From contig NZ_BMTV01000004.1 in the NCBI RefSeq assembly GCF_014649855.1, forward strand, positions 208,959 through 272,958: a DNA stretch of 64,000 bases, read 5' to 3'. Positions within the stretch are counted from its first letter, which is position 1, and each line of letters begins with the position of its first letter. The stretch is from Streptomyces roseolus (lineage in GTDB: Bacteria; Actinomycetota; Actinomycetes; Streptomycetales; Streptomycetaceae). Below are positions 38,917 to 47,386 of this stretch, one piece after another. The notes under the pieces were generated by a model. It was not told the origin of the DNA. It ran no database searches and was given only the letters and a program-made list of their open reading frames with translations. The position numbers and the translations under genes were made by a program.

Positions 38917-40047
38917 CTAGCCCGTCGTCATTCCCCAACCCCTCGCCCGAGCGGACCCGTCCCACCCGTCAGCGGACTGCCAGACCGAGGCGACTCCGTG
39001 TTCCTCCAGATACGAGGAATAGACGCCGATCTCCTCGGAGAAGAGGCCTAGGAGGAAGGGAGCCGGCTGCTTCGGGTAGAGGAAGTGGCGGTACTCAAAG
39101 AGCTGCCCGAGAGCTTCGCGTACCGCCACCGTCGGATTCCCATGGCGCACGATCTTCGCTTCGACGAGCCACTCGTCCACCTGCCCTTCGGCCGGCTCCT
39201 GTTGCCTCAGGACCAAGTCCTTCGGGTGCTGTCGCAGTGTTATCGGGGTGAATCCCCGCCCCACGACATGTCTTCCGAAGTCGTCGACGAGCTTCTCATG
39301 AGTGCGCTGCTTGACCTGCTGTCGAGCTCTGATCTCCGCCGTGTACTCACCGCTGTCCTTCGGACGGAACTCAGCGAGTGGGTCGAAGTCCCGAGGAGAG
39401 AATTCGTCTTGCTCCCCATGCGCCTTTAGCGCGTAGGCCAATTGAAAGGCGTCGTTCTCACCGCTGGCCCACCAGAGACGATCGAACTCCTCAGCCCGGC
39501 GGAGGGACTGCACACCTACATATAGATCCTCTAGCAGTGCGATGTCGCCAGGCAGCTTCGCCGTGTCGTACACCTTGGCGATCACACTGGCGGCCTCGTA
39601 CGCCCTCGGCCTGGTCGCCGAATCCCTCAGGTCCGGCTCATCAACCCAGCCGACGTTCTCCCGACGCTTCACAGCCCGTCGAAGCCTCGCCGCATGGTGG
39701 CGAAGATGCTCCTCGCGAGCACGCCCCTTCCCTAGGGGTTCTTCCAGCCAGGTGATGCCCTGCTGCAGGGTCAGGGTCACGTTCTTCAGATCAGCACTGA
39801 AGATGTAGGCCAAATACAGGCCCTTCTTGGGGTCCTGCATTCCCCGCGTATCGAAAACTCCGATCCAGGGCGTCGCCGCCGGAGTGGTCTGGCCTCCATG
39901 CCCCTCGGCCCTAAAGCCAGGCGGCAGGACGAGGTCGGTGCGAGTCGCGACCCCCCGCAGCACCTGCTGTCCCTTCACCTCACGCGTGGAACCGGCGGCG
40001 CGGTCATAAGTGCTCGCGACCTCGGCGAGCAAGTCTCGAATCCCCAT
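38917..40047 (-). CDS. McrB-N (MrcB) domain fused to PD-(D/E)xK-like nuclease
   Basis: Protein of 376 residues. The N-terminal part (about 5-165) matches the MrcB/McrB N-terminal fold that recognises modified cytosine: TPWIGVFDTRGMQDPKKGLYLAYIFSADLKNVTLTLQQG. The C-terminal part (about 245-355) reads as a PD-(D/E)xK nuclease: D277 in HPKDLVL, E296-x-K298 in WLVEAKIV and Q315 in EALGQLFEYRHF. There is no GTPase domain and no McrC next door. Codon use is less extreme than in neighbours. A one-protein type IV-like restriction enzyme is the best inference. No clear ribosome site precedes the ATG. Confidence 0.78.
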   Translation of the reverse strand: MGIRDLLAEVASTYDRAAGSTREVKGQQVLRGVATRTDLVLPPGFRAEGHGGQTTPAATPWIGVFDTRGMQDPKKGLYLAYIFSADLKNVTLTLQQGITWLEEPLGKGRAREEHLRHHAARLRRAVKRRENVGWVDEPDLRDSATRPRAYEAASVIAKVYDTAKLPGDIALLEDLYVGVQSLRRAEEFDRLWWASGENDAFQLAYALKAHGEQDEFSPRDFDPLAEFRPKDSGEYTAEIRARQQVKQRTHEKLVDDFGRHVVGRGFTPITLRQHPKDLVLRQQEPAEGQVDEWLVEAKIVRHGNPTVAVREALGQLFEYRHFLYPKQPAPFLLGLFSEEIGVYSSYLEEHGVASVWQSADGWDGSARARGWGMTTG

Positions 40048-40122
40048 GACCGAAATCTAGATCACGGCACTCCAGCATGGGTACGGACGAGACAACCCCT
40101 TGTCACCTCGCCTGTCGGGACG

Positions 40123-40746
40123 TCAGAGTCCTGCCTCAAACCGGGCTTGGGCCACGTCGAGAACATCGTCCGCGTCGTACCCATGGGCGTCCGCCCATCG
40201 CATGAGGTCCACCATCGCCTCGACCACCGCGTCCTTGGCCCTGACGACGGTGAGGCGACTCGCGTTGACGGCACGCGGAAGGGTGACGACACCGCAAAGT
40301 TCGATCATGGATTCCGCCCTCGTGACGCGCGACCCGCCACCATGGCCGTGGGGCGTCGTGAGGTCAGTGGTGATCTCACACCATCTGACCTGACGGCCGG
40401 CATCCACCAGGACACCGTGCCGCTCGGCCACCCCGCCGATCACAGCCAAAGACCTCTCCTTCTCCTCCTCAGACACACTGGTGGATCGCGTCGGCGCAGC
40501 GTCACTTTCCGGAGAGGCCACCTCGATCCGCACGCACGTGCCCTCCATCGCCAGACGGAGCGTCGTGGGCGTGCCCACGCCCACCTGCCGGATCACTTGA
40601 GTGACCAGCTCACTCACGCAGAGCTGAACCACAGCACGCTGCCGCGAAAGCCCCCACAGCTTCAGGTGGAGCCCCAGGACTCGGCGAAGTCCCGCGACCT
40701 CCCGTGGCTCCGCCGGGAAGAAGAGTTCCCACGGCTCACGCACCAT
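40123..40746 (-). CDS. Degenerate HATPase (RsbW-like) regulator 1
   Basis: Soluble protein of 207 residues. The N-terminal half resembles the GHKL ATPase of anti-sigma kinases: VQLCVSELVTQVIRQVG in place of the N-box, then a beta strand TLRLAMEGTCVRIEV. The conserved Asn of the N-box is Gln and the usual DxGxG box is not seen, so ATP binding may be lost. A C-terminal extra region (about 145-207) ends DDVLDVAQARFEAGL. GGGAGG precedes the ATG. It lies 14 bases after the second HATPase gene, in one operon. Confidence 0.7.
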   Translation of the reverse strand: MVREPWELFFPAEPREVAGLRRVLGLHLKLWGLSRQRAVVQLCVSELVTQVIRQVGVGTPTTLRLAMEGTCVRIEVASPESDAAPTRSTSVSEEEKERSLAVIGGVAERHGVLVDAGRQVRWCEITTDLTTPHGHGGGSRVTRAESMIELCGVVTLPRAVNASRLTVVRAKDAVVEAMVDLMRWADAHGYDADDVLDVAQARFEAGL

Positions 40747-40760
40747 GCACCCACCCTCCC

Positions 40761-41180
40761 TCACGGGGTTTCCCTCTCCCGCAACACAGCCCAGACCTGC
40801 TTGCCCCATCGATACGGCTCGGTTCCCCATCGGTCCGCCAGAGCGTCAACCAGAAGAAGCCCCAGCCCCCGGAGAAGGTCATCATCAGAATCCACCCTGC
40901 GCTTCGAATCGGCCTTGGAGCGGTCGACCACTCCCACTCGAACCGCTTTCTCAGAGTGTCTGGAAACGACCACGCGGATCGATGCGAGCCGGCCGTGATC
41001 GATGGCGTGGCCGATCAGTTCGGTCACGATGAGCGTCGCGTCATCGATCAGGGATTCCAAGCCCCACAGAGTCAACGACGCGCGAACCAATCGCCGCGCG
41101 ACCACCGCGCTCCGCGGCTCGCGCGGAAGGGTCTGGGAATACGCGGGGCACCCCGTGGATCGAGAAGTCGCTGATTGCAT
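40761..41180 (-). CDS. Degenerate HATPase (RsbW-like) regulator 2
   Basis: Protein of about 139 residues with the size and shape of Streptomyces single-domain anti-sigma-type ATPases. The region LIVTELIGHAIDHG replaces the N-box, with His at the Asn position. VGVVDRS keeps an Asp, and GLGLLLVDALADRWGTEPYRWGKQVWAVL matches the final strands. The ATG at 41180 or a GTG at 41183 is likely; longer frames look non-coding. It is followed at once by the other HATPase gene. Confidence 0.72.
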   Translation of the reverse strand: MQSATSRSTGCPAYSQTLPREPRSAVVARRLVRASLTLWGLESLIDDATLIVTELIGHAIDHGRLASIRVVVSRHSEKAVRVGVVDRSKADSKRRVDSDDDLLRGLGLLLVDALADRWGTEPYRWGKQVWAVLRERETP

Positions 41181-41518
41181 CACCGGGTCCCACAAAAGAG
41201 GCGGGGCCGTCTCCCTCGCCCAGGATCCATCGCCAGCGGAACGACTGGAGGGGGCCACCTCCGAAGACGTGGCGCATGGAACGCACACCTCCCTCCGTTC
41301 ACCCGGCTGAGACGTGGACGCCAGGCGGGATACCGAGACAGCTTGCCCATCTCCGTCACTCACGTGGCTGAAAGTCACCTGTAACCACCCTTCCTCTGCT
41401 CGTTGGTGGTTTCGTATTCCCTCAGCGAACCGTGAATCGCGACAGGCGGATATCCCCGCCGGGGCCTCGATGCCGTCAAACCCGTCAAAGATTGTTCTCT
41501 TGTGAACAGGGGCAGAGC
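41181..41518. promoter_or_regulatory. Divergent region between HATPase and TPR-regulator genes
   Basis: About 340 bases. TGTTC (41493-41497) and GAACA (41504-41508) form a short dyad just upstream of the ribosome site of the TPR regulator and could be an operator. No gene is supported here. Confidence 0.4.
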
Positions 41519-42898
41519 ATGCCGCGAAGGAACGTCGAGTTGGCTGCGGCAATCGCAGAAACAGGCTGGTCACAGACGGCAGTGGCCGCCGCGATGGTCC
41601 GCGTGGCAGCGGAGGTCGGGGCCGAGGAGGTCTTCACCGTCAAGCGTTCGCACATCGCCATGTGGGTGGCCGGCACTCGTCCTCGTGGTCAGGCGGCGGC
41701 GATCCTGCGTGAAACGCTGTCACGACGGTTGGGGCGCCCCGTGACACTCGCGGAACTCGGTCTGGTAGGCACGTCCCCTGATCTAGCCGCCGAGTGGGAT
41801 GCGGACACTCTGACGAATCTGGTCGACCTGAGGAGGGACAACATGGACCGCGGACGTCGCCGGCTCCTGTCGGGCGCCGCCTACTCTGTCGGAGGCCTGG
41901 CCCTCCCTCAGGATTCCTGGTGGGACGAGGCTCCTCACCGGGCCCGCACCCGCTCCACAGGAGCCACCCACGCGGTCGGCGAGACCGAGGTACGGGCCGT
42001 TCGCGAAATGACCGAGTTCTTCGCCCGACGCGACCAGCGACACGGCGGTGTCGACGGGCGGACAGCCCTCTGCCAGTACATCGTCGACGACGTGGCACGG
42101 TACGTCGGAGGCTCTTTCGGCAGCGAACGAGCACGTCGGTCGCTGTACTCGGCCGCGTCCGAAGCCGTCTACGTAGCTGGCTGGATGAGTTTCGACGCCT
42201 CCCAGCACGAACTCGCGCGCCGCTATTTCAGTCTCTCGCTCAAGCTCGCCGCGGAGGCCGACGACACCCCCCTCACCGGCCATATCCTGCGGGCGATGGC
42301 GCACCAGGCCATAGACCTGGGGCACTTCAAGGCAGGACTGGAACTCGCCACCAGCTCAGTCGAACGGGACAGGTACGCCCACTCCACCTCGCGTGAACGG
42401 GCCCTCATCGGCATCGTGCGGGCACGAGCGCTAGCGGTGAACGGCCAGAGAAGGCAAGCCGTCACCGCGATCAACCAGGCCGAGGCCGACCTCAACCGGG
42501 CCGCGCCAGGCGATGAGGAACCGCAACGGATCTGGTTCTTCCAGGAAGCCTCCCTCGCCCACGAGACGGCTCGCGCCCTATGGGCTTTGGGCGACTTGGA
42601 CGGTGCCTTGCGGCATTTTCATGACAGCGTGCGCTACCGCAGGGCCGACGCCTTCAGCAGGACTCACGCCGTCACCCTGGGCTATATGGGCACGGTCCAG
42701 GCCAGACAAGGAAACCTTGAGGCCGCTTGTCACACCTGGACCTTGGCTCTGGACGCCATGGACGGCGTCCAGTCCGGAAGGACAAGGGAAGCGGCCACGA
42801 CCATGCGCGCGGTCTTATCCCCGTTCCGCAACCGCGGCATTTCCCCAGTCTCCGAAGTCGACGCGCGGGCCCGGGCCGTACTGCAACAAGTACCCTGA
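41519..42898 (+). CDS. HTH regulator with C-terminal TPR repeats
   Basis: Regulator of 459 residues. The N-terminus (about 5-75) has an XRE-like helix-turn-helix (AETGWSQTAVAAAMVRVAAEVG...RSHIAMWVAGTRPRG). A linker with DRGRRRLLSGAAYSVGGLALP resembles the Tat-like stretch common in these cytosolic proteins. Helical TPR-type repeats fill about 150-455. GGGGCAGAGC lies before the ATG. The TrmO-like gene follows at 52 bases, suggesting an operon. The peptide or ligand sensed is unknown. Confidence 0.82.
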   Translation: MPRRNVELAAAIAETGWSQTAVAAAMVRVAAEVGAEEVFTVKRSHIAMWVAGTRPRGQAAAILRETLSRRLGRPVTLAELGLVGTSPDLAAEWDADTLTNLVDLRRDNMDRGRRRLLSGAAYSVGGLALPQDSWWDEAPHRARTRSTGATHAVGETEVRAVREMTEFFARRDQRHGGVDGRTALCQYIVDDVARYVGGSFGSERARRSLYSAASEAVYVAGWMSFDASQHELARRYFSLSLKLAAEADDTPLTGHILRAMAHQAIDLGHFKAGLELATSSVERDRYAHSTSRERALIGIVRARALAVNGQRRQAVTAINQAEADLNRAAPGDEEPQRIWFFQEASLAHETARALWALGDLDGALRHFHDSVRYRRADAFSRTHAVTLGYMGTVQARQGNLEAACHTWTLALDAMDGVQSGRTREAATTMRAVLSPFRNRGISPVSEVDARARAVLQQVP

Positions 42899-42950
42899 CG
42901 CCCCAAAGCCCCATGCGAGTGCTGGGGTTGACAAGGAAGAAGGGCAATCC

Positions 42951-43436
42951 GTGTCCCCAGACTCCATTCAGGTGCCGGTCATCGCCGAGGTCGTCGGAGG
43001 CCACACCGGGCGACTTGATGACTTCAAGGGAGGCGTGGAGTCGATCATCCGCCTCAGGCCGGAGTTCCCCATGGAGACTCTCCAAGGTATCGAGGAGTTC
43101 TCCCACCTTCAGGTCACGTGGTTCTTCCACCTCGGATCCCCGGACGATGTCGCACTGCACGCGCGCAGCCCCCGCGACAATCCCGCTTGGCCGGCGACCG
43201 GAACCTTCGTTCACCACAACCATCGGCGTCCGGCACGGCTCGCCACCTCCTTTCCGAAACTGATCAAGGTCAACGGGCGTGACCTGCACGTCGAGGACCT
43301 CGACGCCGACGACGGCACTCAGGTCGTCGATCTCGTGGCGGTCTTCCAAGAGATGCTCCCGCGCGGGCCCGTCACTCAGCCGACGTGGCCGGGCGAGATG
43401 CTCGCGGACTACTGGCGAGACGCCTCCGAGCGCTGA
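42951..43436 (+). CDS. TrmO/TsaA-like protein
   Basis: Protein of 161 residues similar to the TrmO (TsaA) family of SAM-dependent tRNA N6-methyl-t6A methyltransferases: LRPEFPMETLQGIEEFSHLQVTWFFH is the conserved beta-barrel core. The usual RSPxRPNPLG loop is changed to HNHRRPARLATS, so the substrate site has diverged. GGAAGAAGGGC precedes the GTG. It follows the TPR regulator. A true tRNA role is uncertain given the changed loop. Confidence 0.78.
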   Translation: MSPDSIQVPVIAEVVGGHTGRLDDFKGGVESIIRLRPEFPMETLQGIEEFSHLQVTWFFHLGSPDDVALHARSPRDNPAWPATGTFVHHNHRRPARLATSFPKLIKVNGRDLHVEDLDADDGTQVVDLVAVFQEMLPRGPVTQPTWPGEMLADYWRDASER

Positions 43437-43489
43437 AGAACGAACCCAGGTCGCGTCCAGCACGGCGTCTGTCCTCAGGTGTGAGGTGG

Positions 43490-43509
43490 GCCCCCTTGGG
43501 GGCTTGCTT
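43490..43509 (+). terminator. Terminator after the TrmO-like gene
   Basis: GCCCCC and GGGGGC pair across TT (43490-43503), followed by TTGCTT. Confidence 0.65.
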
Positions 43510-43643
43510 CGTGGGCTGCTGATGCAGGTTCACCTCAAGCAGCCGACAACAGTGCCACGCCGGACCAGAACATCACCCACACGGGCGATCTTCATTCATC
43601 GTGCGAGTTCAGTCAGGCGGAGAGCGGTACGGTCGCGCAAAAC

Positions 43644-43678
43644 GGCCCCCGCCATGGTTGCAGCCATCGGCGAGGGCC
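43644..43678. other. Imperfect hairpin before the winged-helix gene
   Basis: GGCCCCCGCCATGG and CCATCGGCGAGGGCC form a long imperfect stem. It is 28 bases before the next GTG start. It may be a terminator remnant or a translational control element; the 270-base gap holds nothing else I can name. Confidence 0.4.
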
Positions 43679-43705
43679 TGAACCACTAGTGGAAAGCACT
43701 CCACC

Positions 43706-44569
43706 GTGATCTACCGGCACTTTAACGCGCCCTCACGTGGCTTCACCCAGTTCTCGCACGAGATCATCCGGCATCCCCGCCTCTCCTCCGACGCCGTCCG
43801 TCTTCTGACCTGGCAGTTGTCGCTCCCCCAAGGTGCCCGCGAATCCCTGTCCCGCACCGCCGAACGCGCCCGGATCGGGGCGTGTGCCTTCGGGCGGGCG
43901 AAGCGGCAGCTCAAGGAGGAAGGGTTCGTGCATGAACGGCGAGTGCAGGTCGGTGGCGGGCGCTGGGTGACTCAACAGCTCGTTTCCGGAACGCCGTTGA
44001 CCGCCGACCAGGCCGCAAAGCTCCTCGCGCGAGAGCCCGGCGCGTCATCGCAGGTCACACCGAGTCCTCGGAATCCGGTCGTCGGTGCCCCGACCGTCGA
44101 CGAGCCGGTGACTCCGTCGACCGGCGGTCATCCAGAGAAAGACCGTGAGGTGGAGACCTCCCACCTTCCCCCGGAGGTCACGGAGGAGTCGCCTCGCCTC
44201 GAAGAGGCTCGCGCCCTCGTCGGCGCTCTGCCTCTCCTCTCCTCCGCCCTGCGCCACATCCCCCGCGGAATGCGCGACGAACTCGCCCGCCTCGCCGCCC
44301 GCTGGCTGGACGTCGGCCACACCCCCGCCGACGTCCACCAACACATCCTGCGCGGTCTGCCCGGCGCCGGGACGCCCGTACACCGGCCCGGTGGGCTCGT
44401 GCGGTACCTCCTGCGTGACGTACCGCCCCGAGAGCTGTCGTCCCCGCACGTTCCCCGAAGTCGGCTTTCGGCGCGGCTCGAAGGGACACGCGAGTGTGCC
44501 GGTGACCACACCCAGCCCATGCTCTTCCGGCCGGTCGGCGACGAGACACACTGCGCTGCTTGCACCTGA
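43706..44569 (+). CDS. Winged-helix protein, replication-initiator-like N-terminus
   Basis: Protein of 287 residues. The N-terminal part (about 10-95, FTQFSHEIIRHPRLSSDAVRLLTWQLSLPQG...FGRAKRQLKEEGFVHERRV) is a winged helix of the type seen in DnaD-like and plasmid replication proteins. The middle is a variable linker, and a C-terminal helical part (about 165-245) reads LARLAARWLDVGHTPADVHQHILRGLPG. The final Cys pair is CAACT. Such proteins are common single genes in Streptomyces. No function is established. Confidence 0.72.
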   Translation: MIYRHFNAPSRGFTQFSHEIIRHPRLSSDAVRLLTWQLSLPQGARESLSRTAERARIGACAFGRAKRQLKEEGFVHERRVQVGGGRWVTQQLVSGTPLTADQAAKLLAREPGASSQVTPSPRNPVVGAPTVDEPVTPSTGGHPEKDREVETSHLPPEVTEESPRLEEARALVGALPLLSSALRHIPRGMRDELARLAARWLDVGHTPADVHQHILRGLPGAGTPVHRPGGLVRYLLRDVPPRELSSPHVPRSRLSARLEGTRECAGDHTQPMLFRPVGDETHCAACT

Positions 44570-44646
44570 CCGTCAGCCCTCCCGGTGGCACCGCGCGCAC
44601 ATCTCGTACGCTCGAAGGACGACCCGCCTACCAGGAAGGCCCCGCC

Positions 44647-44949
44647 ATGCCCCGCGTCCCCTCTCCCGCCATCGCCGCCGCCGGACTCGTCGGCGGTTAC
44701 GCCGTCGCCCGGTGGACCAAGAAGCGGCCGCTCGGTGGGGTGGTGCTGGCCGTGGCCGGTGGGGTCGCCGCTCGGGAGTGGCAGCGGGAGGGCGGGGTCA
44801 AGGCGGCCGTGGGACTGTCCGCCGCCTATGTGGCGGCGTTCGGCGGGTCGCATCCGCTGGCGAAGAAGATCGGCGCCTGGCCGTCGGTGTTCGCCGTCGC
44901 CGGAGGGATGGCCGCCGCCTCCTGGGCCGTCACGCGCCAGAACGCCTGA
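44647..44949 (+). CDS. Small membrane protein
   Basis: Protein of 100 residues with three or four short hydrophobic segments (AAAGLVGGYAVARW, GGVVLAVAGGVAA, AAYVAAFGG, SVFAVAGGMAAASW). AGGAAGG precedes the ATG. No known domain is recognised. It ends shortly before a large bidirectional terminator. Confidence 0.7.
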   Translation: MPRVPSPAIAAAGLVGGYAVARWTKKRPLGGVVLAVAGGVAAREWQREGGVKAAVGLSAAYVAAFGGSHPLAKKIGAWPSVFAVAGGMAAASWAVTRQNA

Positions 44950-45043
44950 CGGAGACGCCTGGCGGTCGGCCGCGCGCCGGCCGCCGCCTTCCGGGCCGTC
45001 ACCGTCACCCGCGAGCGGGGGCGAGCCTGTCCGAGGCGGCCGT

Positions 45044-45079
45044 CACCCGCGAGCGGGGCTGGGCTCCCGCTCGCGGGTG
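45044..45079. terminator. Bidirectional terminator with extra repeat copy
   Basis: CACCCGCGAGCGGG (45044-45057) pairs perfectly with CCCGCTCGCGGGTG (45066-45079). A further copy of the left arm lies at 45005-45019. It separates the convergent small membrane protein and DUF445 genes. Confidence 0.8.
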
Positions 45080-45085
45080 AGCCGC

Positions 45086-46354
45086 TCAGCCGCCCAGCGC
45101 GTGGCTGACCGTGTAGATCAGGAGGCCCGCCAGGGCGCCGACCACCGTGCCGTTGATGCGGATGAACTGGAGGTCGCGGCCGATGTTGGCCTCGATCTTC
45201 TTCGAGGTCTGGTCGGCGTCCCAGCCGGCGACCGTGTCCGTGATCAGGGAGGTGATCTCGGGGCGGTAGGTGGTGACCAGGTGGATGACCGCCGTCTCCA
45301 GCCAGCCGTCGACCTTCTGCTGGAGCCGGGAGTCCGAGGCGAGGCGCTTGCCGAGGGAGATCAGGGAGGCGCGGGCGCGGAGGCGGAGCTGGCTCTGGTC
45401 GTCCTCGGCGGCGGCGATGATCAGGGCGCGGACGGACGCCCAGGCGGAGGCGATGACGTCCTGGACCTCGGGGCGGGCCAGCAGGTCGGACTTGAGGCGT
45501 TCGACGCGGGCGCGGGTGTCCGTGTCGGCCTGGAGGTCGGCGGCGAAGTCGGTGAGGAAGCGGTCGATGGCACCCCGGGCGGGGTGCGTCGGCATGTCGC
45601 GCATCTCCGTGACGAAGCGGAGCAGCTCCTTGTAGACGCGTTCGCCGACCTTGCGGTCCACGAAGCGCGGGGTCCAGCCCGGGGCGCCGCCCTGGACCGC
45701 GTCCATGACCGAGTCGCCGTGGGTGACGAGCCAGTCGTGGGCGCGGGTGCAGACCAGGTCGACGGCGCGGCGGTGGGCGCCGTCCGCCACCATGTGTTCC
45801 AGGGTCTTGCCGACGCCCGGCGCGATCTCGGCCTGCTCCGCGCGGCGGGTGATCGCCTCGCCCACCACCGCCTGCACGTCCGCGTCGCGCAGGACGGTCA
45901 GCGCCCCGCGCAGGGCGGTCGCGGCCTCTTCCGTCACCCGGTCCGCGTGGGCCGGGTCCGCGAGCCAGGTGCCGAGGCGACCGGCCACGCCCAGGGCGCG
46001 CAGGCGGCCCCGTACGACGTCCGCGGAGAGGAAGTTCTCGCCGACGAAGGAGCCCAGCGAGGCGCCCAGCTGGTCCTTCTTCGTCGGGATGATCGCCGTG
46101 TGCGGGATGGGCAGGCCCAGCGGGTGGCGGAAGAGGGCCGTCACCGCGAACCAGTCCGCGAGCGCGCCGACCATGCCCGCCTCGGCCGCCGCGGCGACGT
46201 AGCCCGCCCAGGCGCCCGCGCCGGCGTTCTCCGCCCAGGTCGCGAGGGCGTAGACCGCCGCGACGAGCGCCAGCAGCGCCGTCGCCAGGGCCTTCATGCG
46301 ACGGACGCCGCGGTTCCGTTCTTCGTCCGCCGCCGTGTACGTGAAGCTCACCAT
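45086..46354 (-). CDS. DUF445 family membrane protein
   Basis: Protein of 422 residues. An N-terminal membrane segment (ATALLALVAAVYALATW) leads to the conserved EAGMVGALADWFAVTALFRHPLGLPIPHTAIIPTKKDQLG, the mark of DUF445. Long helical repeats follow, and the C-terminal hydrophobic segment is GTVVGALAGLLIYTVSHAL. GAGGAGG precedes the ATG. The function is unknown; a cell-envelope role is generally supposed. Confidence 0.9.
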   Translation of the reverse strand: MVSFTYTAADEERNRGVRRMKALATALLALVAAVYALATWAENAGAGAWAGYVAAAAEAGMVGALADWFAVTALFRHPLGLPIPHTAIIPTKKDQLGASLGSFVGENFLSADVVRGRLRALGVAGRLGTWLADPAHADRVTEEAATALRGALTVLRDADVQAVVGEAITRRAEQAEIAPGVGKTLEHMVADGAHRRAVDLVCTRAHDWLVTHGDSVMDAVQGGAPGWTPRFVDRKVGERVYKELLRFVTEMRDMPTHPARGAIDRFLTDFAADLQADTDTRARVERLKSDLLARPEVQDVIASAWASVRALIIAAAEDDQSQLRLRARASLISLGKRLASDSRLQQKVDGWLETAVIHLVTTYRPEITSLITDTVAGWDADQTSKKIEANIGRDLQFIRINGTVVGALAGLLIYTVSHALGG

Positions 46355-46375
46355 CCGCCAGACCTCCTCACATCC

Positions 46376-47380
46376 TCATCTCAGGGACTCCCGGCGCCGC
46401 TCGTGAGTTCCCCCGGACGCTCCCCCGTACATCTTCGCGATCACGGACTCGATGTCCGGTTCCCGCACCGAGAGGTCCACCAGCGGGTACGCCGCCGCCA
46501 CCGCCGCCACCAGGGGCGCGGCCGACGCGGAGGCCGGGAAGGCGAGGTGCTGGCGCGGCCCGTCGGCCCGTACGAAGCGGGCGCCGGGGACGTCCTCGAT
46601 CGGCGGGAGCTCCCGCTCCAGGTCCACGACGAGCATCCGCTCGCCCCCGCCGGCCTCGTGCAGGCCGGCGAGACCGCCGTCGTACATCAGCCGCCCGTGG
46701 TCGATGACCATCACCCGCGAGCAGAGCTGTTCGATGTCGGTGAGGTCGTGGGTGGTGAGGAGGACCGTCGTGCCGCGCGTCGCGTTCAGTTCCCGGAGGA
46801 ACTCCCGCATCCGGGACTTCGAGACGACGTCCAGGCCGATCGTCGGCTCGTCCAGGTACAGCACCTCCGGGTCGTGGAGGAGCGCGGCGGCGATGTCGCC
46901 GCGCATCCGCTGGCCGAGGGAGAGCTGGCGGACCGGGACGTCGAGCAGGTCGCCGAGGTCGAGGAGGTCCACGCAGCGGGCGAGGTTCTCCCGGTAGCGG
47001 TCGTCGGGGATCCGGTACATGCGGTGGACCAGGCGGTACGAGTCCCGCAGCGGCAGGTCCCACCAGAGGGTGGTGCGCTGGCCGAAGACCACGCCGATGC
47101 GGCGGGCGAGGCGGGTCCGTTCGCGCGCGGGGTCGATGCCGGCGACGCGGAGGCGGCCGCCGCTGGGGGTGAGGATGCCGGTGAGCATCTTGATGGTGGT
47201 GGACTTCCCGGCGCCGTTCGGCCCGATGTAGCCGACCATCTCGCCCCGGTCCACGGTGAAGGAGATGCCGTCGACGGCCCGGACCTCCCGCTTCTCGCGG
47301 CGGAGGAGTCCGGTCCTGCGGCGGACGGTGAAGGTCTTCTCCAGGCCGTCCAGTTCGATGAAGGATCCGGTGAGGGACAC
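46376..47380 (-). CDS. ABC exporter ATPase
   Basis: Nucleotide-binding protein of 334 residues. Walker A is GPNGAGKST, the Q-loop VVFGQRTTLWWDLP, the signature LSLGQRMR and Walker B VLYLDEPTIGLD. It fits the CcmA/natA-like group that pairs with ABC-2 permeases of the DUF990 type. It lies six bases after the second permease gene. The cargo is unknown. Confidence 0.92.
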   Translation of the reverse strand: MSLTGSFIELDGLEKTFTVRRRTGLLRREKREVRAVDGISFTVDRGEMVGYIGPNGAGKSTTIKMLTGILTPSGGRLRVAGIDPARERTRLARRIGVVFGQRTTLWWDLPLRDSYRLVHRMYRIPDDRYRENLARCVDLLDLGDLLDVPVRQLSLGQRMRGDIAAALLHDPEVLYLDEPTIGLDVVSKSRMREFLRELNATRGTTVLLTTHDLTDIEQLCSRVMVIDHGRLMYDGGLAGLHEAGGGERMLVVDLERELPPIEDVPGARFVRADGPRQHLAFPASASAAPLVAAVAAAYPLVDLSVREPDIESVIAKMYGGASGGTHERRRESLR

Positions 47381-47386
47381 GTGCTC

